The notes beneath the pieces were generated by a model. That model made no database searches, was not told the DNA's origin, and saw only the letters and a program-made list of their open reading frames with translations. From Chloroflexota bacterium (GTDB lineage: Bacteria > Chloroflexota > Anaerolineae > Anaerolineales > Anaerolineaceae): a stretch of 64,000 nt of DNA. This document shows, in pieces, positions 35,323-43,624 of this stretch; the stretch's first letter is position 1, and each line of letters begins with the position of its first letter. The stretch is from positions 1-64,000 of the forward strand of contig JAJFTV010000169.1 in assembly GCA_021372725.1 (NCBI GenBank). The letters are read 5' to 3'. The translations under genes and the position numbers were made by a program.

Positions 35323-35426
35323 GGAATACTTGTCTCCGTAAAAAATTAACTTGGTAAGTATACTCAATTATGTATGTTTTGTAAATACCGAAAGAACATA
35401 ATTATCAATATGATATTTGACATGAT

Positions 35427-36299
35427 TTATGATTGTTTTCTACAGTGGATCTTTTGTAATTTCCGCTGTTGGCGGCGAAGGCGCTCCTCACTGCCTGCGA
35501 TCTTCCAGGCGGCCTGAGGACTGCCAACCTTTTTGAAGACCTCGAACAGGCTCAACCAATTCTCGAAATGGAGAGTTGTGGGAGTGGCTTCCAGGTCGAT
35601 GTTCAGGACCCGATGGATTTGCTTAAGCTGTTGATAAGAGAAAATGGTCTTAAAAGTATCGTATAGTGTTGAATGCCAGGCCGTATAACCATACACAACA
35701 AAGTCACGAAAATACTGCCGGTCAGACCGGTCTATCAATGGCGGACTTCGTTTGCAGATTCGTAGCAGGGCGGTATCCACGTGTGGTTGAGGTGTGAAAT
35801 CGCTGCGTTGGAATTGGTACATCACTTCCGGCTTGAACCATGGTTGCAGAAGAACAGAACGCAATGACTCATACGGTTTCCCCAGATACATTTCGGCAGC
35901 TTCCTTCTGCATTACCAGGTATGCATCCTCAGGCGGGTTAGTGGTAGTCGTCAGCCGGGCCACAATGGCCGAGGTAATGTTGAACGGGATATTGGAGAAA
36001 ACCTTGTAGGGTTCGCGTGGCAGCGGGTGGCTCAGAAAATCACCTGTGTGGATGGTCAGATTGGATTGGTGCACAAATTTCTGCCGGAGTGCGGAAGAAA
36101 GAGCTGCGTCTTTTTCAATTGCTACCACCTGTTTACAGCGGTTGGCAAGCTGGATTGTGATGATTCCTTTACCTGGGCCGATTTCATAGACTACATCCTC
36201 CGCGTGAATCGAAGAACGATTGATCAAAGAGGCAACCAGACGAGGGTCTTTTAAAAAGTTTTGTGAAACACACAGATTGGGATGATAATGAGCAGACAT
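35427..36299 (-). CDS. Erm-type 23S rRNA adenine N6-methyltransferase
   Basis: The 290-residue protein is of the RsmA/Erm class. CVSQNFLKDPRLVASLINRSSI is the N-terminal motif, VYEIGPGKGIITIQLA is the SAM-binding motif I, and VFSNIPFNITSAIVARL is the catalytic Asn-Ile-Pro-Phe motif. The C-terminal helical domain with YGYTAWHSTLYDTFKTIFSYQQLKQI resembles Erm, not KsgA, with shorter homologous length and a basic tail. Erm enzymes methylate A2058 of 23S rRNA and give macrolide, lincosamide and streptogramin B resistance. The ATG has AAGGA 6 bases before it. A long structured leader lies upstream. A resistance phenotype is inferred, not shown. Confidence 0.85.
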   Translation of the reverse strand: MSAHYHPNLCVSQNFLKDPRLVASLINRSSIHAEDVVYEIGPGKGIITIQLANRCKQVVAIEKDAALSSALRQKFVHQSNLTIHTGDFLSHPLPREPYKVFSNIPFNITSAIVARLTTTTNPPEDAYLVMQKEAAEMYLGKPYESLRSVLLQPWFKPEVMYQFQRSDFTPQPHVDTALLRICKRSPPLIDRSDRQYFRDFVVYGYTAWHSTLYDTFKTIFSYQQLKQIHRVLNIDLEATPTTLHFENWLSLFEVFKKVGSPQAAWKIAGSEERLRRQQRKLQKIHCRKQS

Positions 36300-36330
36300 A
36301 CAGTTCCTTTCAAGATGGATGGGGAGAGGG

Positions 36331-36373
36331 AAACAAAAAAGCCGCAAATGGCCGACAAGGCTTATGCGACTTT
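36331..36373 (-). terminator. intrinsic terminator in the erm leader, candidate attenuator
   Basis: On the minus strand AAAGTCGCA pairs with TGCGGCTTT (one G-U pair), with a nested GCC/GGC stem, followed by a run of uridines. It lies about 35 bases before the erm start, in the transcript's path. Full termination here would silence erm, so a conditional anti-terminated state is expected. Confidence 0.6.
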
Positions 36374-36429
36374 AGCGAAACCCATCTGGAAAAGAATGTA
36401 TGTTAATCAGGCAGAGAACACAAAGACCC

Positions 36430-36450
36430 GGCGTTGTCAAATACAACGCC
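36430..36450 (-). promoter_or_regulatory. perfect 8-bp hairpin in the erm leader
   Basis: GGCGTTGT and ACAACGCC pair around a 5-base loop. It could compete with or order the folding of the downstream terminator. A third imperfect hairpin lies at 36467-36492. Confidence 0.5.
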
Positions 36451-36491
36451 GATCACCGGTGTCCAAGGAGAAAATCCCCGATGGATTTCGC

Positions 36492-36524
36492 CTATATCTG
36501 CCGAATGCAAATCATACCGCTCAT
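36492..36524 (-). CDS. possible erm leader peptide (10 residues)
   Basis: A minus-strand ATG at 36524 opens a 10-codon frame, MSGMICIRQI, ending in TAG at 36492. AGG lies 5 bases before the ATG. Macrolide-resistance genes are often controlled by ribosome stalling on such short peptides. The sequence does not match a known Erm leader that I recognise. A second tiny frame, MGFAKVA (36362-36385), overlaps the terminator stem but lacks a Shine-Dalgarno sequence. Confidence 0.3.
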   Translation of the reverse strand: MSGMICIRQI

Positions 36525-36553
36525 GGTAACCTGGATAGAGAGTCTGAATAGCA

Positions 36554-36582
36554 AGATTATTTTAGCATGAAATGATCTTCAA
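36554..36582 (-). promoter_or_regulatory. candidate promoter for the erm leader
   Basis: On the minus strand TTGAAG (36577-36582), 17 bases, TAATCT (36554-36559). Transcription from here would give a leader of about 250 bases before the Erm start codon. Confidence 0.45.
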
Positions 36583-36618
36583 AAGTTTGTATCGGAGATG
36601 TGAGTGGAAATTTTTGAT

Positions 36619-36667
36619 AAAAACAACCGAAGCTATGTGGATTTTCAAATTCACATAGCTTCGGTTG
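36619..36667 (-). terminator. perfect 16-bp terminator of the racemase/ABC/DUF917 operon
   Basis: CAACCGAAGCTATGTG (36624-36639) and its exact complement (36652-36667) enclose a 12-base loop. On the minus strand five uridines follow. It lies 110 bases after the last gene of the operon and separates it from the erm leader. Confidence 0.85.
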
Positions 36668-36776
36668 TATCATGTTAGGAAAAACAATAGAGAAAGAAAG
36701 ACCTGTTTCTTATTGAACGTAACTTAGGGAACAAAGGGGTTATGCAATGAACACTCAAACGTTATTACTCACAAAC

Positions 36777-37916
36777 CTATTTTAAAATACGGAGTACACT
36801 TTCCTCGATCGGAACATAGTCTTTATCAACATTAAAATGCCGTGGTTCAAGAGTAGCTAGTAACGGCATTTCACGGAGTTCCGCTTTGCAAGCACGGCCG
36901 AGGATTGTAAGCACATCACCGATGATAATGTCCTCATTACGGCGGCTTTCATTGAGGTTTTCGTCTACATTCATGATCAAATCAGGGCTGGAAACGACTA
37001 GTTCACCATCATAATAGAACAGATGATTCTCATTCTTGAACACAACTTCTCCACGATGGCCAGCAAACTCGCCAATCCCATCCATAATGTGGCTGCCCCA
37101 ATAATATCCTTCACGATCCTCCCATAGTTTTTCTATGACACGGCCGCGAAAGAGCTTGTACGCGCCAAACTTCTCACATATAGCGTCTGCAATGGGTAGA
37201 CCTGCTTTCTTTTCCGCACGGATAAGACGGCCACAAGCAAGCGCTTCGTCCATCGTATTGGGTAAGTATTTCCCGGGCAGTTCTTCTACAGGAATCATTA
37301 GGCCGCAAATACCTGTTGAGCCGAAACTGGCATCGGATATAAATTTTCCAATTCGCTCTGATACTGCCATATTAATTGTTTCATCTACAACGCAACGATT
37401 ACCCCACTTGTCAACGCAGGTGTAAGGTGTGATGGAGACCCCCTTACTAACCGCGATTCCCTGGATAATTTCAGGTACCGCCCGACCAGCAAAGTCACCG
37501 TTTAAAGCATTAATACCAAGAGATGCTGCAGTAGCAACAGGAACAGGCATATTGCTGCCGCCGATCTCAAGCGGGACCAAAGCAGATATCTTTTTACCAG
37601 TATATTTTTCGAGAAATTTCACCGAGAGGGGAAGGTTCCTGGGATGTAGCCATTCATTCATCCCCAGCTCCTTCATTTGGGCTAATTTTTCTTCGGATAA
37701 TGGAGCGCATGAACCCATAAAGAATGCACATACAGCAAAAGTTCTTTCTGGAAGATCCTTCGCTTCAACCCAAGAAAGTTCATTGCCGCAATTGAACTGT
37801 TCTTCCAGGGCTTTTAGACCTTCGGCAGGATTTCCTCCCCCCCCTACGCCAAATAACAAGCATCCTTGGACAAAATCAACCAGATCGTCATGAGATTTTA
37901 ATGTGGTTTTTGCCAT
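36777..37916 (-). CDS. DUF917 family protein (hydantoinase/thiohydantoin desulfurase-related)
   Basis: The 379-residue protein has the DUF917 pattern: FVQGCLLFGVGGGGNPAEGLKALE at the N-terminus, ALVPLEIGGSNMPVPVATAASLGINALNGDFAGRAVPEI in the middle, and VVSSPDLIMNVDENLNES with GDVLTILGRAC near the end. DUF917 proteins are linked to hydantoinase-like enzymes, including a thiohydantoin desulfurase in ergothioneine breakdown. It is last in an operon with a hydantoin/Asp-Glu racemase and a Liv-type importer, so a role in processing an imported cyclic amide is likely but unproven. It follows livF by 27 bases. Base composition is more AT-rich than outside the operon. Confidence 0.85.
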   Translation of the reverse strand: MAKTTLKSHDDLVDFVQGCLLFGVGGGGNPAEGLKALEEQFNCGNELSWVEAKDLPERTFAVCAFFMGSCAPLSEEKLAQMKELGMNEWLHPRNLPLSVKFLEKYTGKKISALVPLEIGGSNMPVPVATAASLGINALNGDFAGRAVPEIIQGIAVSKGVSITPYTCVDKWGNRCVVDETINMAVSERIGKFISDASFGSTGICGLMIPVEELPGKYLPNTMDEALACGRLIRAEKKAGLPIADAICEKFGAYKLFRGRVIEKLWEDREGYYWGSHIMDGIGEFAGHRGEVVFKNENHLFYYDGELVVSSPDLIMNVDENLNESRRNEDIIIGDVLTILGRACKAELREMPLLATLEPRHFNVDKDYVPIEESVLRILK

Positions 37917-37943
37917 TTCCCTTTTTCCTCTTTCTGTTTTAAG

Positions 37944-38672
37944 TTAGTTTGATTTCTTTCGTGCACCGAGATAAGCTTCCTTTATCTTTGGGTCGGAGAG
38001 TAGCTCTTTGCCAGTGCCCTGGCCGACGATTCGTCCTGTTTGTAATACATACGCGCGGTGAGACAGACTTAGTGCTTGATTTGCATTCTGTTCAACGAGC
38101 AAGATCGTCACGCCGGATTCATTAATCTGCTTAAATTTTATAAAGATCTCAGTAACGAGCTTTGGCGCCAGTCCAAGTGACGGTTCATCCATCATAAGCA
38201 ACTTTGGCCGGGACATCATTGCACGCCCTATGGCGAGCATTTGTTGTTCTCCTCCGGATAATGTCGCGGCCAATTGTTTTCTACGTTCTTTCAATCGTGG
38301 AAAAAGCTCGAAGACTGAATCAAGATCATTTTTAAAGGTCTCCCTATCATTGGTCAGGTATGCGCCCATAATCAGGTTTTCTTCAGTTGTAAGGTTTCCA
38401 AATATGCGCCGCCCTTCTGGAGAAAGCGCAATCCCGAGTTTTACACGGTTGTGTACTGGCGTGGTTAATTTCTTTCCAAGATACGTGATATCGCCTGATA
38501 TATTTGGCAACCTGACACCGGAGATAGCCTTAAGTAGTGTACTTTTCCCTGCTCCATTCGCACCAATGATAGATATAATCTCGCCTTCCTTGACGTAGAT
38601 ATTAATATTATCCAACGCCTGAATTTTTCCATAGAATACGGATAGATCTTTAATAGTCAATAGCATTTTCAT
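37944..38672 (-). CDS. livF: branched-chain amino acid type ABC transporter ATPase (LivF-like)
   Basis: The 242-residue ATPase has Walker A (GANGAGKSTLL), the signature (LSGGEQQMLAIGRAMM) and Walker B with its catalytic Glu (LLMMDEPSLGLAP), then the switch His-like region (TILLVEQN). Short length and LAATLSGGEQQ are LivF traits. The start overlaps livG by 23 bases; an ATG 6 bases later also has GAGG at good distance. It pairs with the LivG-like ATPase to power a HAAT-family importer. Confidence 0.9.
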   Translation of the reverse strand: MKMLLTIKDLSVFYGKIQALDNINIYVKEGEIISIIGANGAGKSTLLKAISGVRLPNISGDITYLGKKLTTPVHNRVKLGIALSPEGRRIFGNLTTEENLIMGAYLTNDRETFKNDLDSVFELFPRLKERRKQLAATLSGGEQQMLAIGRAMMSRPKLLMMDEPSLGLAPKLVTEIFIKFKQINESGVTILLVEQNANQALSLSHRAYVLQTGRIVGQGTGKELLSDPKIKEAYLGARKKSN

Positions 38673-39432
38673 CTACCTCACCGAGATAAGCAGAGATAAC
38701 CTCCCGATTATTTTGTACTTCTTCAGGTGATCCCTGTGCTATCTCTTTTCCAAAATTCAATACGATGATATGGTCACAGATGCCCATCACAACTTCCATG
38801 TGATGTTCGATGAGTAATATTGTTACATCAAATTTGTGCAAGATATCCTGTATAAAGTCCATCAGTGTAATGGATTCATCAGGGTTCATACCGGCGGCTG
38901 GTTCGTCCAAAAGTAATAGCTTAGGGTTAAGAGCCAGTGCACGAGCAATCTCCAGGCGTCGCTGATGGCCATAGGGCAAATTTTCAGCAGTGGTATAGAT
39001 ATATTTCTCCAACCCTACTAGTTGTAGCAAGTCTCTAGATGATTTTTTGAGATGCTCTTCAGATTCCTTAAATTTATTTGTGCGGAATGCTGCGTCCCAA
39101 AGACTATAATTTGTCTCGTATTGTCGCGCGATAATAATGTTATCCAAAGCTGTTAACTTGCGAAACAGCCGAAGGTTTTGAAAAGTACGCGCAACTCCCT
39201 TCTGAACTATTTCATGACAAGAATGGCCGACAACTGAGTTGCCTTCTAATTCGATCGTGCCTTTAGTTGGTTGATATATACCGGTGATTAAATTGTAAAC
39301 CGTTGTCTTACCTGCACCGTTTGGCCCAATAAGTCCATAGATCTTTCCTTGTGGGATAGAAAAGGTAACATTTGAAACTGCAGTCAGACCACCAAATTGT
39401 TTGGTAAGCCCATCAATCTTTAATACTTCCAT
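38650..39432 (-). CDS. livG: branched-chain amino acid type ABC transporter ATPase (LivG-like)
   Basis: The 260-residue ATPase has Walker A (GPNGAGKTTVYNLI), the signature in LPYGHQRRLEIARALA and Walker B (LLLLDEPAAGMNPDE). KGVARTFQNLRLFRKLTALDNI is the LivG-specific Q-loop segment. It is the second nucleotide-binding subunit, overlapping the permease gene upstream by 20 bases and livF downstream by 23 bases, so all are translated together. Confidence 0.92.
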   Translation of the reverse strand: MEVLKIDGLTKQFGGLTAVSNVTFSIPQGKIYGLIGPNGAGKTTVYNLITGIYQPTKGTIELEGNSVVGHSCHEIVQKGVARTFQNLRLFRKLTALDNIIIARQYETNYSLWDAAFRTNKFKESEEHLKKSSRDLLQLVGLEKYIYTTAENLPYGHQRRLEIARALALNPKLLLLDEPAAGMNPDESITLMDFIQDILHKFDVTILLIEHHMEVVMGICDHIIVLNFGKEIAQGSPEEVQNNREVISAYLGEVDENAIDY

Positions 39433-40318
39433 TAAGCTTTTTGCCTTTCTTAATGTTTGTTATTAGCATTTTTAGCCTGAACATCAAATGATTTAGGCTT
39501 CTCAAGGAGATTTCTTTACCACCCATTAATCCTTGTGGGCGAAGGACAATGGTTGCAACTAATAAAAATCCATATATAACAAGTCGCCATTCGTAGAGTG
39601 GCCGAAGGAGCTCTGGGAGAGCTGTTAATATGATCGTCGCGATGACGGAACCACTGATGCTACCCAGTCCTCCAAATACTACTGCTGCAGCAAGCTCGGT
39701 GGATTTATCCATATTAAACATAATTGGTTGAATGTAGCCTATATAGTGTGCAAATAACCCACCAGCAAGACCGCCCATTGCTGCTGAGATTGTTAGTGAA
39801 ATCTTCTTCATCCAGAAGGTATCGATACCGCAACATTCAGCTGCAAGATTATCCTCCCGGATAGCCATAAAATTTCGGCCATAACGTGAGTTTATAATGT
39901 TTCGGATGAATAATATGGCGGCGACCGCAATGGAGACGGCAATAGGCAGAGATGTTTTCGTATCGATCCCTAACATACCGCGAGCACCACCGGTTAGATT
40001 AATAAGGTTTTCCAAGATGAGCTTCGTTGCTTCGCCTACGCCAAGCATGACAATAGCAAAATAATCGCCAACGAGCTTCAATGTGGGAATACCAATTAAA
40101 TATCCGATGATAGCTGCCACACCCGTTGCAAATATTAAAGCCAATCCAAAAGGAAAACCGAGTTTGACTGTAAGAAGTGCAGCGGTGTAGGCGCCAAGCG
40201 CCATGAATGCTGCATGGCCAAAGCTAAAAATACCAGTAAACCCTGTCAAAAGCGAGAGGCCAAGGACAGCAATGATATTGCAGCAGATCAAAATGATTAC
40301 ACCAATGTAATATTGCAT
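39413..40318 (-). CDS. livM: ABC transporter permease, LivM-like
   Basis: The 301-residue protein has eight to nine helices and the LivM motif GLSLLTGFTGIFSFGHAAFMALGAYTAALL. GRNFMAIREDNLAAECCGID is the cytoplasmic loop that meets LivG. The C-terminus has a run of basic residues. It lies 10 bases after livH. The substrate is unknown; HAAT transporters also carry amides, urea and hydrophobic amino acids. Confidence 0.9.
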   Translation of the reverse strand: MQYYIGVIILICCNIIAVLGLSLLTGFTGIFSFGHAAFMALGAYTAALLTVKLGFPFGLALIFATGVAAIIGYLIGIPTLKLVGDYFAIVMLGVGEATKLILENLINLTGGARGMLGIDTKTSLPIAVSIAVAAILFIRNIINSRYGRNFMAIREDNLAAECCGIDTFWMKKISLTISAAMGGLAGGLFAHYIGYIQPIMFNMDKSTELAAAVVFGGLGSISGSVIATIILTALPELLRPLYEWRLVIYGFLLVATIVLRPQGLMGGKEISLRSLNHLMFRLKMLITNIKKGKKLNGSIKD

Positions 40319-40328
40319 GGTTTACTCC

Positions 40329-41210
40329 TTAAACCTTATCTTCACGCTTCACGCCTAATAAGCCGCATGGTCTAAAAAGAAGTATGACGATAAGAAGAAG
40401 ATAGACGAAAATATCGCGTGCGCTTGAAGAGATATATCCTGCAATTAACATCTCGAAGATTCCAAGTAGGATCGATCCGATCACTGCCCCTGGTAAACTG
40501 CCTAAACCACCGAACACAGCCGCTATGTAGGCCTTGTTAGTAATTGTCGATCCGAGTGTTGGATACACGGTGTATTTCATTCCAAGAAAGAATCCTGCGA
40601 GACCAGCAAGAGAACCAGCAATAAAGAACACTATGGTGATTAAAAGATTTGTGTTGACGCCCATTAACCCTATGGCGTCCAGATCGTTCGCTGCTGCTCT
40701 AATAGCAATGCCCAGTTTCGTTTTGTTGATTATTATGACCAGTATGATCAACACGATTATTGCAGTCACCGCTGCAACTAAATCCATCGTGCTGATACTG
40801 ATACCGCCCAACTCGATTGTAGTTATCTTGAATATCTGAGGATAGGACCGAAATCGTGGGCCTATGGTAGCGATAATTAAATTATCTATGAAGATAGACA
40901 TACCCATTGATGCAATAATGAAATATAATGTCGGGCTTCCACGATCACGGATCGATTTATACGCCAGTTTATCGGCTATTGTGGCGATTAACATGCCGCC
41001 GATCATAGCGCCAGGAATCGCGATATACAAAGGAAGATTTGCAGAAAGAAGAAGGAAGAAACCCGTATAAGCTCCTACAGTAATAAAGGAACCATGTGCG
41101 AAGTTTGAAAAGGAAAGGATGCTATAGATCATGGAATAACCTATAGAGATTAATGCATATACAGAGCCCATGGAAAGACCATTGACTAGCTGTTGAAATA
41201 TTGGGTTCAA
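40329..41210 (-). CDS. livH: ABC transporter permease, LivH-like
   Basis: The 293-residue membrane protein opens QQLVNGLSMGSVYALISIGYSMIYSILSFSNFAHGSFITVGAYTGFF, the LivH signature. Later, GLLGVKREDKV ends the protein with a basic cytoplasmic tail. It forms the channel with LivM. Two hairpins lie between it and the binding-protein gene upstream, fitting the common pattern where the binding protein is made in excess. Confidence 0.9.
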   Translation of the reverse strand: MNPIFQQLVNGLSMGSVYALISIGYSMIYSILSFSNFAHGSFITVGAYTGFFLLLSANLPLYIAIPGAMIGGMLIATIADKLAYKSIRDRGSPTLYFIIASMGMSIFIDNLIIATIGPRFRSYPQIFKITTIELGGISISTMDLVAAVTAIIVLIILVIIINKTKLGIAIRAAANDLDAIGLMGVNTNLLITIVFFIAGSLAGLAGFFLGMKYTVYPTLGSTITNKAYIAAVFGGLGSLPGAVIGSILLGIFEMLIAGYISSSARDIFVYLLLIVILLFRPCGLLGVKREDKV

Positions 41211-41246
41211 ATTATTTCACCTCAGTAAGAGCAAAATACGAAGATG

Positions 41247-41308
41247 CAAACAAGAGAATTACTTGTTTGTTGCAATAGGCTACCAGATTGAAACCAGCAG
41301 CCTATTGC
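41247..41308 (-). promoter_or_regulatory. two tandem stem-loops between binding-protein gene and livH
   Basis: CAAACAAG/CTTGTTTG (41247-41269) and GCAATAGGCT/AGCCTATTGC (41272-41308) are perfect 8-bp and 10-bp stems. No uridine run follows. They may block 3' decay of the binding-protein mRNA or cause partial termination, giving more binding protein than permease. Confidence 0.55.
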
Positions 41309-41336
41309 TTGTACAGATTGAATTTCTTGAATCAAA

Positions 41337-42500
41337 TCACTTTTTTTTGGGCGAATAGCGCTCAACGAAAGTTGCAACGCCATCACTTAACTTTAGAATG
41401 ACAGCATCCTTGTCTAATGGATTGTGCGTAGCAGGATCAATTGTAATCACAGCATGAGTTAATTCGATATCGGTGGCATTTTCAATAGCAGAACGTAATG
41501 CATCTGCATCTGTTGTTCCGGCTTTTTCAATAACGTCTTTGATGAAATAGACCATATCATATCCCATTACAACGTTCAATTCCGGTTTGTCATTTTTGTA
41601 ACGCTCAACATACTTATTTTTGATCTCCGCTAATGCTGGATCGCCCCAGTCAAAGTGGTTCACAGTATAGTAGTCGTGTAAATCGGGGCTGATCTCAAAC
41701 ATAGTTGGAGAGTAAGAATCTCCACTGAGGAAAACCACATCCATCCCGAGATCATAAGCTTGCTTCGTGATTAAGGCGTTTTCCTTATAAGTGTTAGGTA
41801 AAAAAATAGCATCCGGATTGTACTCTTTTATACTGGTGAGTTGGGAGCGGAAATCCACATCACCTGACTTATAGGCAAGCTTCGCACTGATTGTTCCACC
41901 TGCATCGAGAAAGTTATCTTCGATCGCTTTTGTAATACCAATCGAATAATCGCTTGTCACATCATAGAGAATAGCGGCATTCTTTATTCCAAGAGTATTG
42001 ACTGCATAATTGGCTAGGATACGCCCCTGGTATGGGTCTGTGAAGCAGAGGCGGAAAGACCATGGCCGTACTTTACCATCTTCTGTCTGGGTGACCATGG
42101 TGTTAGTTGCAAAGGATGCAATCTGCGGGACTTTATTGTTGGCGGCGATATCTGCTACAGCAATGGTTGGGCCACTCAGATTGCTTCCGAGAAGCGCGAC
42201 GATTTTATCCTGCTCGATAGCTTTTTTTACTGCATTAACTGAGTCAGCTGATGTGCCACGACCATCATAAAACTGTAGATCCAACTTTTTACCGAGTATA
42301 CCGCCTGCTGCGTTTATCTCGTCGGCTGCTATTTGAGCACCATCTCTTTCAGCCATTCCCCATAGGGCACTGTCACCGGTGATATGAACGAGGTAACCAA
42401 TTTTGATCGAGTCATCCTTGGCGGATCCAGCGGTATCACAACTGGCCAATACAACAGAAAACATTAATAGTACGAGGAAGATATTACATACTTTTTTCAT
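41337..42500 (-). CDS. ABC transporter substrate-binding lipoprotein, LivJ-like family
   Basis: The 387-residue protein has a signal peptide with lipobox Leu-Ala-Ser-Cys at about residue 20. IKIGYLVHITGDSALWGMAERDGAQIAADEINAAGGILGKKLDLQFYDGRGTSADSVNAVKKAIEQ is the type I periplasmic-binding start typical of LivJ relatives. ALLGSNLSGPTIAVADIAANNKVPQI and VFLSGDSYSPTMF continue the ligand-binding fold. It captures the substrate of the LivHMGF importer. Gene order and shared direction link it to the racemase upstream. The ligand cannot be set from sequence; an amino-acid derivative or hydantoin-like compound is inferred from the neighbours. Confidence 0.9.
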   Translation of the reverse strand: MKKVCNIFLVLLMFSVVLASCDTAGSAKDDSIKIGYLVHITGDSALWGMAERDGAQIAADEINAAGGILGKKLDLQFYDGRGTSADSVNAVKKAIEQDKIVALLGSNLSGPTIAVADIAANNKVPQIASFATNTMVTQTEDGKVRPWSFRLCFTDPYQGRILANYAVNTLGIKNAAILYDVTSDYSIGITKAIEDNFLDAGGTISAKLAYKSGDVDFRSQLTSIKEYNPDAIFLPNTYKENALITKQAYDLGMDVVFLSGDSYSPTMFEISPDLHDYYTVNHFDWGDPALAEIKNKYVERYKNDKPELNVVMGYDMVYFIKDVIEKAGTTDADALRSAIENATDIELTHAVITIDPATHNPLDKDAVILKLSDGVATFVERYSPKKK

Positions 42501-42547
42501 TTGAGACTCTCCTTATTTTATACATCAATTGGACAGGTCTAGTATTC

Positions 42548-43270
42548 TTATTTGAACCTACGTTCTTTCTCTATAGGTGACATCCATCCAATCTTGCTAT
42601 GACGGATGTTACAGCGAATCATGCCTTCTAAAACAGCGACTGATGCTCCGGCAGGATCAACAACAGGAACAACCATACCATTATCAGACAGGCGCGTTGC
42701 AATCTTACATGCTATTCCACCAAACCCGGTGCAACCAAGTATGATTGAATCTGCCCCGTCTTCTTTGATAGCTTTAACGGATTCGGCAAACAATTTTTCA
42801 TAAATCAAATTGTCCTCATAAATAGCAAGCACTGGTACATCGATACTCCGCACAGAAATAATCCTTCCTGTATTAATATAAGCTGCATTGAGCCTGCGTA
42901 TCATAGGAAGGATCGATGGAACAATCGTAATAATAGCGATGCGGTGTCCGACAGAAAGCGCAAGCTGGACGGATGCAGAACCAGCACCGACGACAGGATA
43001 TGATACAGCTTCTCGGATTGCTTCAAGGCCAGGGTCAACAAAACAATTAATGATAGCGCCGTCGAATCTCTCTTTTTCGCCATTCACCGCCAAGCGAATG
43101 ATTTCCGGGGTGTTCAAGGCTGCGTCATATTCGTTTTCAATGGATGATGATCCGTACATCAATCTACGTGCTTCAACTTCGGTACCAGGTGAAAGGAAGG
43201 GATGAAAGATTGCTTCTTCCAATTCATCTTTTCGATTGGAGATAATAGGGCGAATGATCAATAATTTCAC
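42548..43270 (-). CDS. Asp/Glu/hydantoin racemase family protein
   Basis: The 240-residue protein has the two-cysteine racemase layout. FDGAIINCFVDPGLEAIREAVSYPVVGAGSASVQLAL holds the first Cys near residue 80, and DSIILGCTGFGGIACKIA the second near residue 185. It fits hydantoin racemases or related Asp/Glu racemases rather than glutamate racemase MurI. GTG at 43270 is taken as start (MKLLIIRP), with AGGAG about 11 bases upstream. It is the first gene of the operon that continues to the importer and DUF917, and it is divergent from the YheO-like regulator. Confidence 0.85.
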   Translation of the reverse strand: MKLLIIRPIISNRKDELEEAIFHPFLSPGTEVEARRLMYGSSSIENEYDAALNTPEIIRLAVNGEKERFDGAIINCFVDPGLEAIREAVSYPVVGAGSASVQLALSVGHRIAIITIVPSILPMIRRLNAAYINTGRIISVRSIDVPVLAIYEDNLIYEKLFAESVKAIKEDGADSIILGCTGFGGIACKIATRLSDNGMVVPVVDPAGASVAVLEGMIRCNIRHSKIGWMSPIEKERRFK

Positions 43271-43354
43271 GATATAAACTACTCCTCCCAAACCAGAAAT
43301 TGATCCGGAAAGGCTTTGAATTATCAAACAAATTACTAAATTGGATTACATCCA

Positions 43355-43382
43355 TATTAGCACAAATAAACAATTTGTCAAT
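43355..43382 (-). promoter_or_regulatory. promoter of the racemase/ABC/DUF917 operon
   Basis: On the minus strand TTGACA (43377-43382), 16 bases, TAATAT (43355-43360). The leader to the GTG at 43270 would be about 80 bases. Confidence 0.7.
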
Positions 43383-43546
43383 ACAGCAATATGCTATTCA
43401 CAAACAACTTGTAAGTAAATTTGTTGTAATTGACATTATGTTGATTATTCAGTCATATATTTTACATAATATTGTAATATCTACAACATTTTGGCAGATA
43501 TTAATTTTATAATTTCACGGTAAACAGAAATACGATTACAATTTGT

Positions 43547-43588
43547 CAAGTATTTATACTTGTGAATAATTTGAAATTATTGTATAGT
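43547..43588 (+). promoter_or_regulatory. promoter of the YheO-like regulator with overlapping palindromes
   Basis: TTGTGA (43560-43565), 17 bases, TATAGT (43583-43588). CAAGTA-TTTA-TACTTG (43547-43562) covers the -35 box and AATAATTT-G-AAATTATT (43565-43581) fills the spacer. Both are perfect inverted repeats and look like operators that would block this promoter when bound. Confidence 0.6.
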
Positions 43589-43624
43589 TGTAGTAATTTC
43601 GTACGTAAACCCTGGAGAGAATGA

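Noticed and set aside
37944..39432. LivF/LivG ATPases as the missing ATPase for WtpAB
   Set aside because: They are embedded in their own complete importer operon, and their sequences are LivFG-specific.
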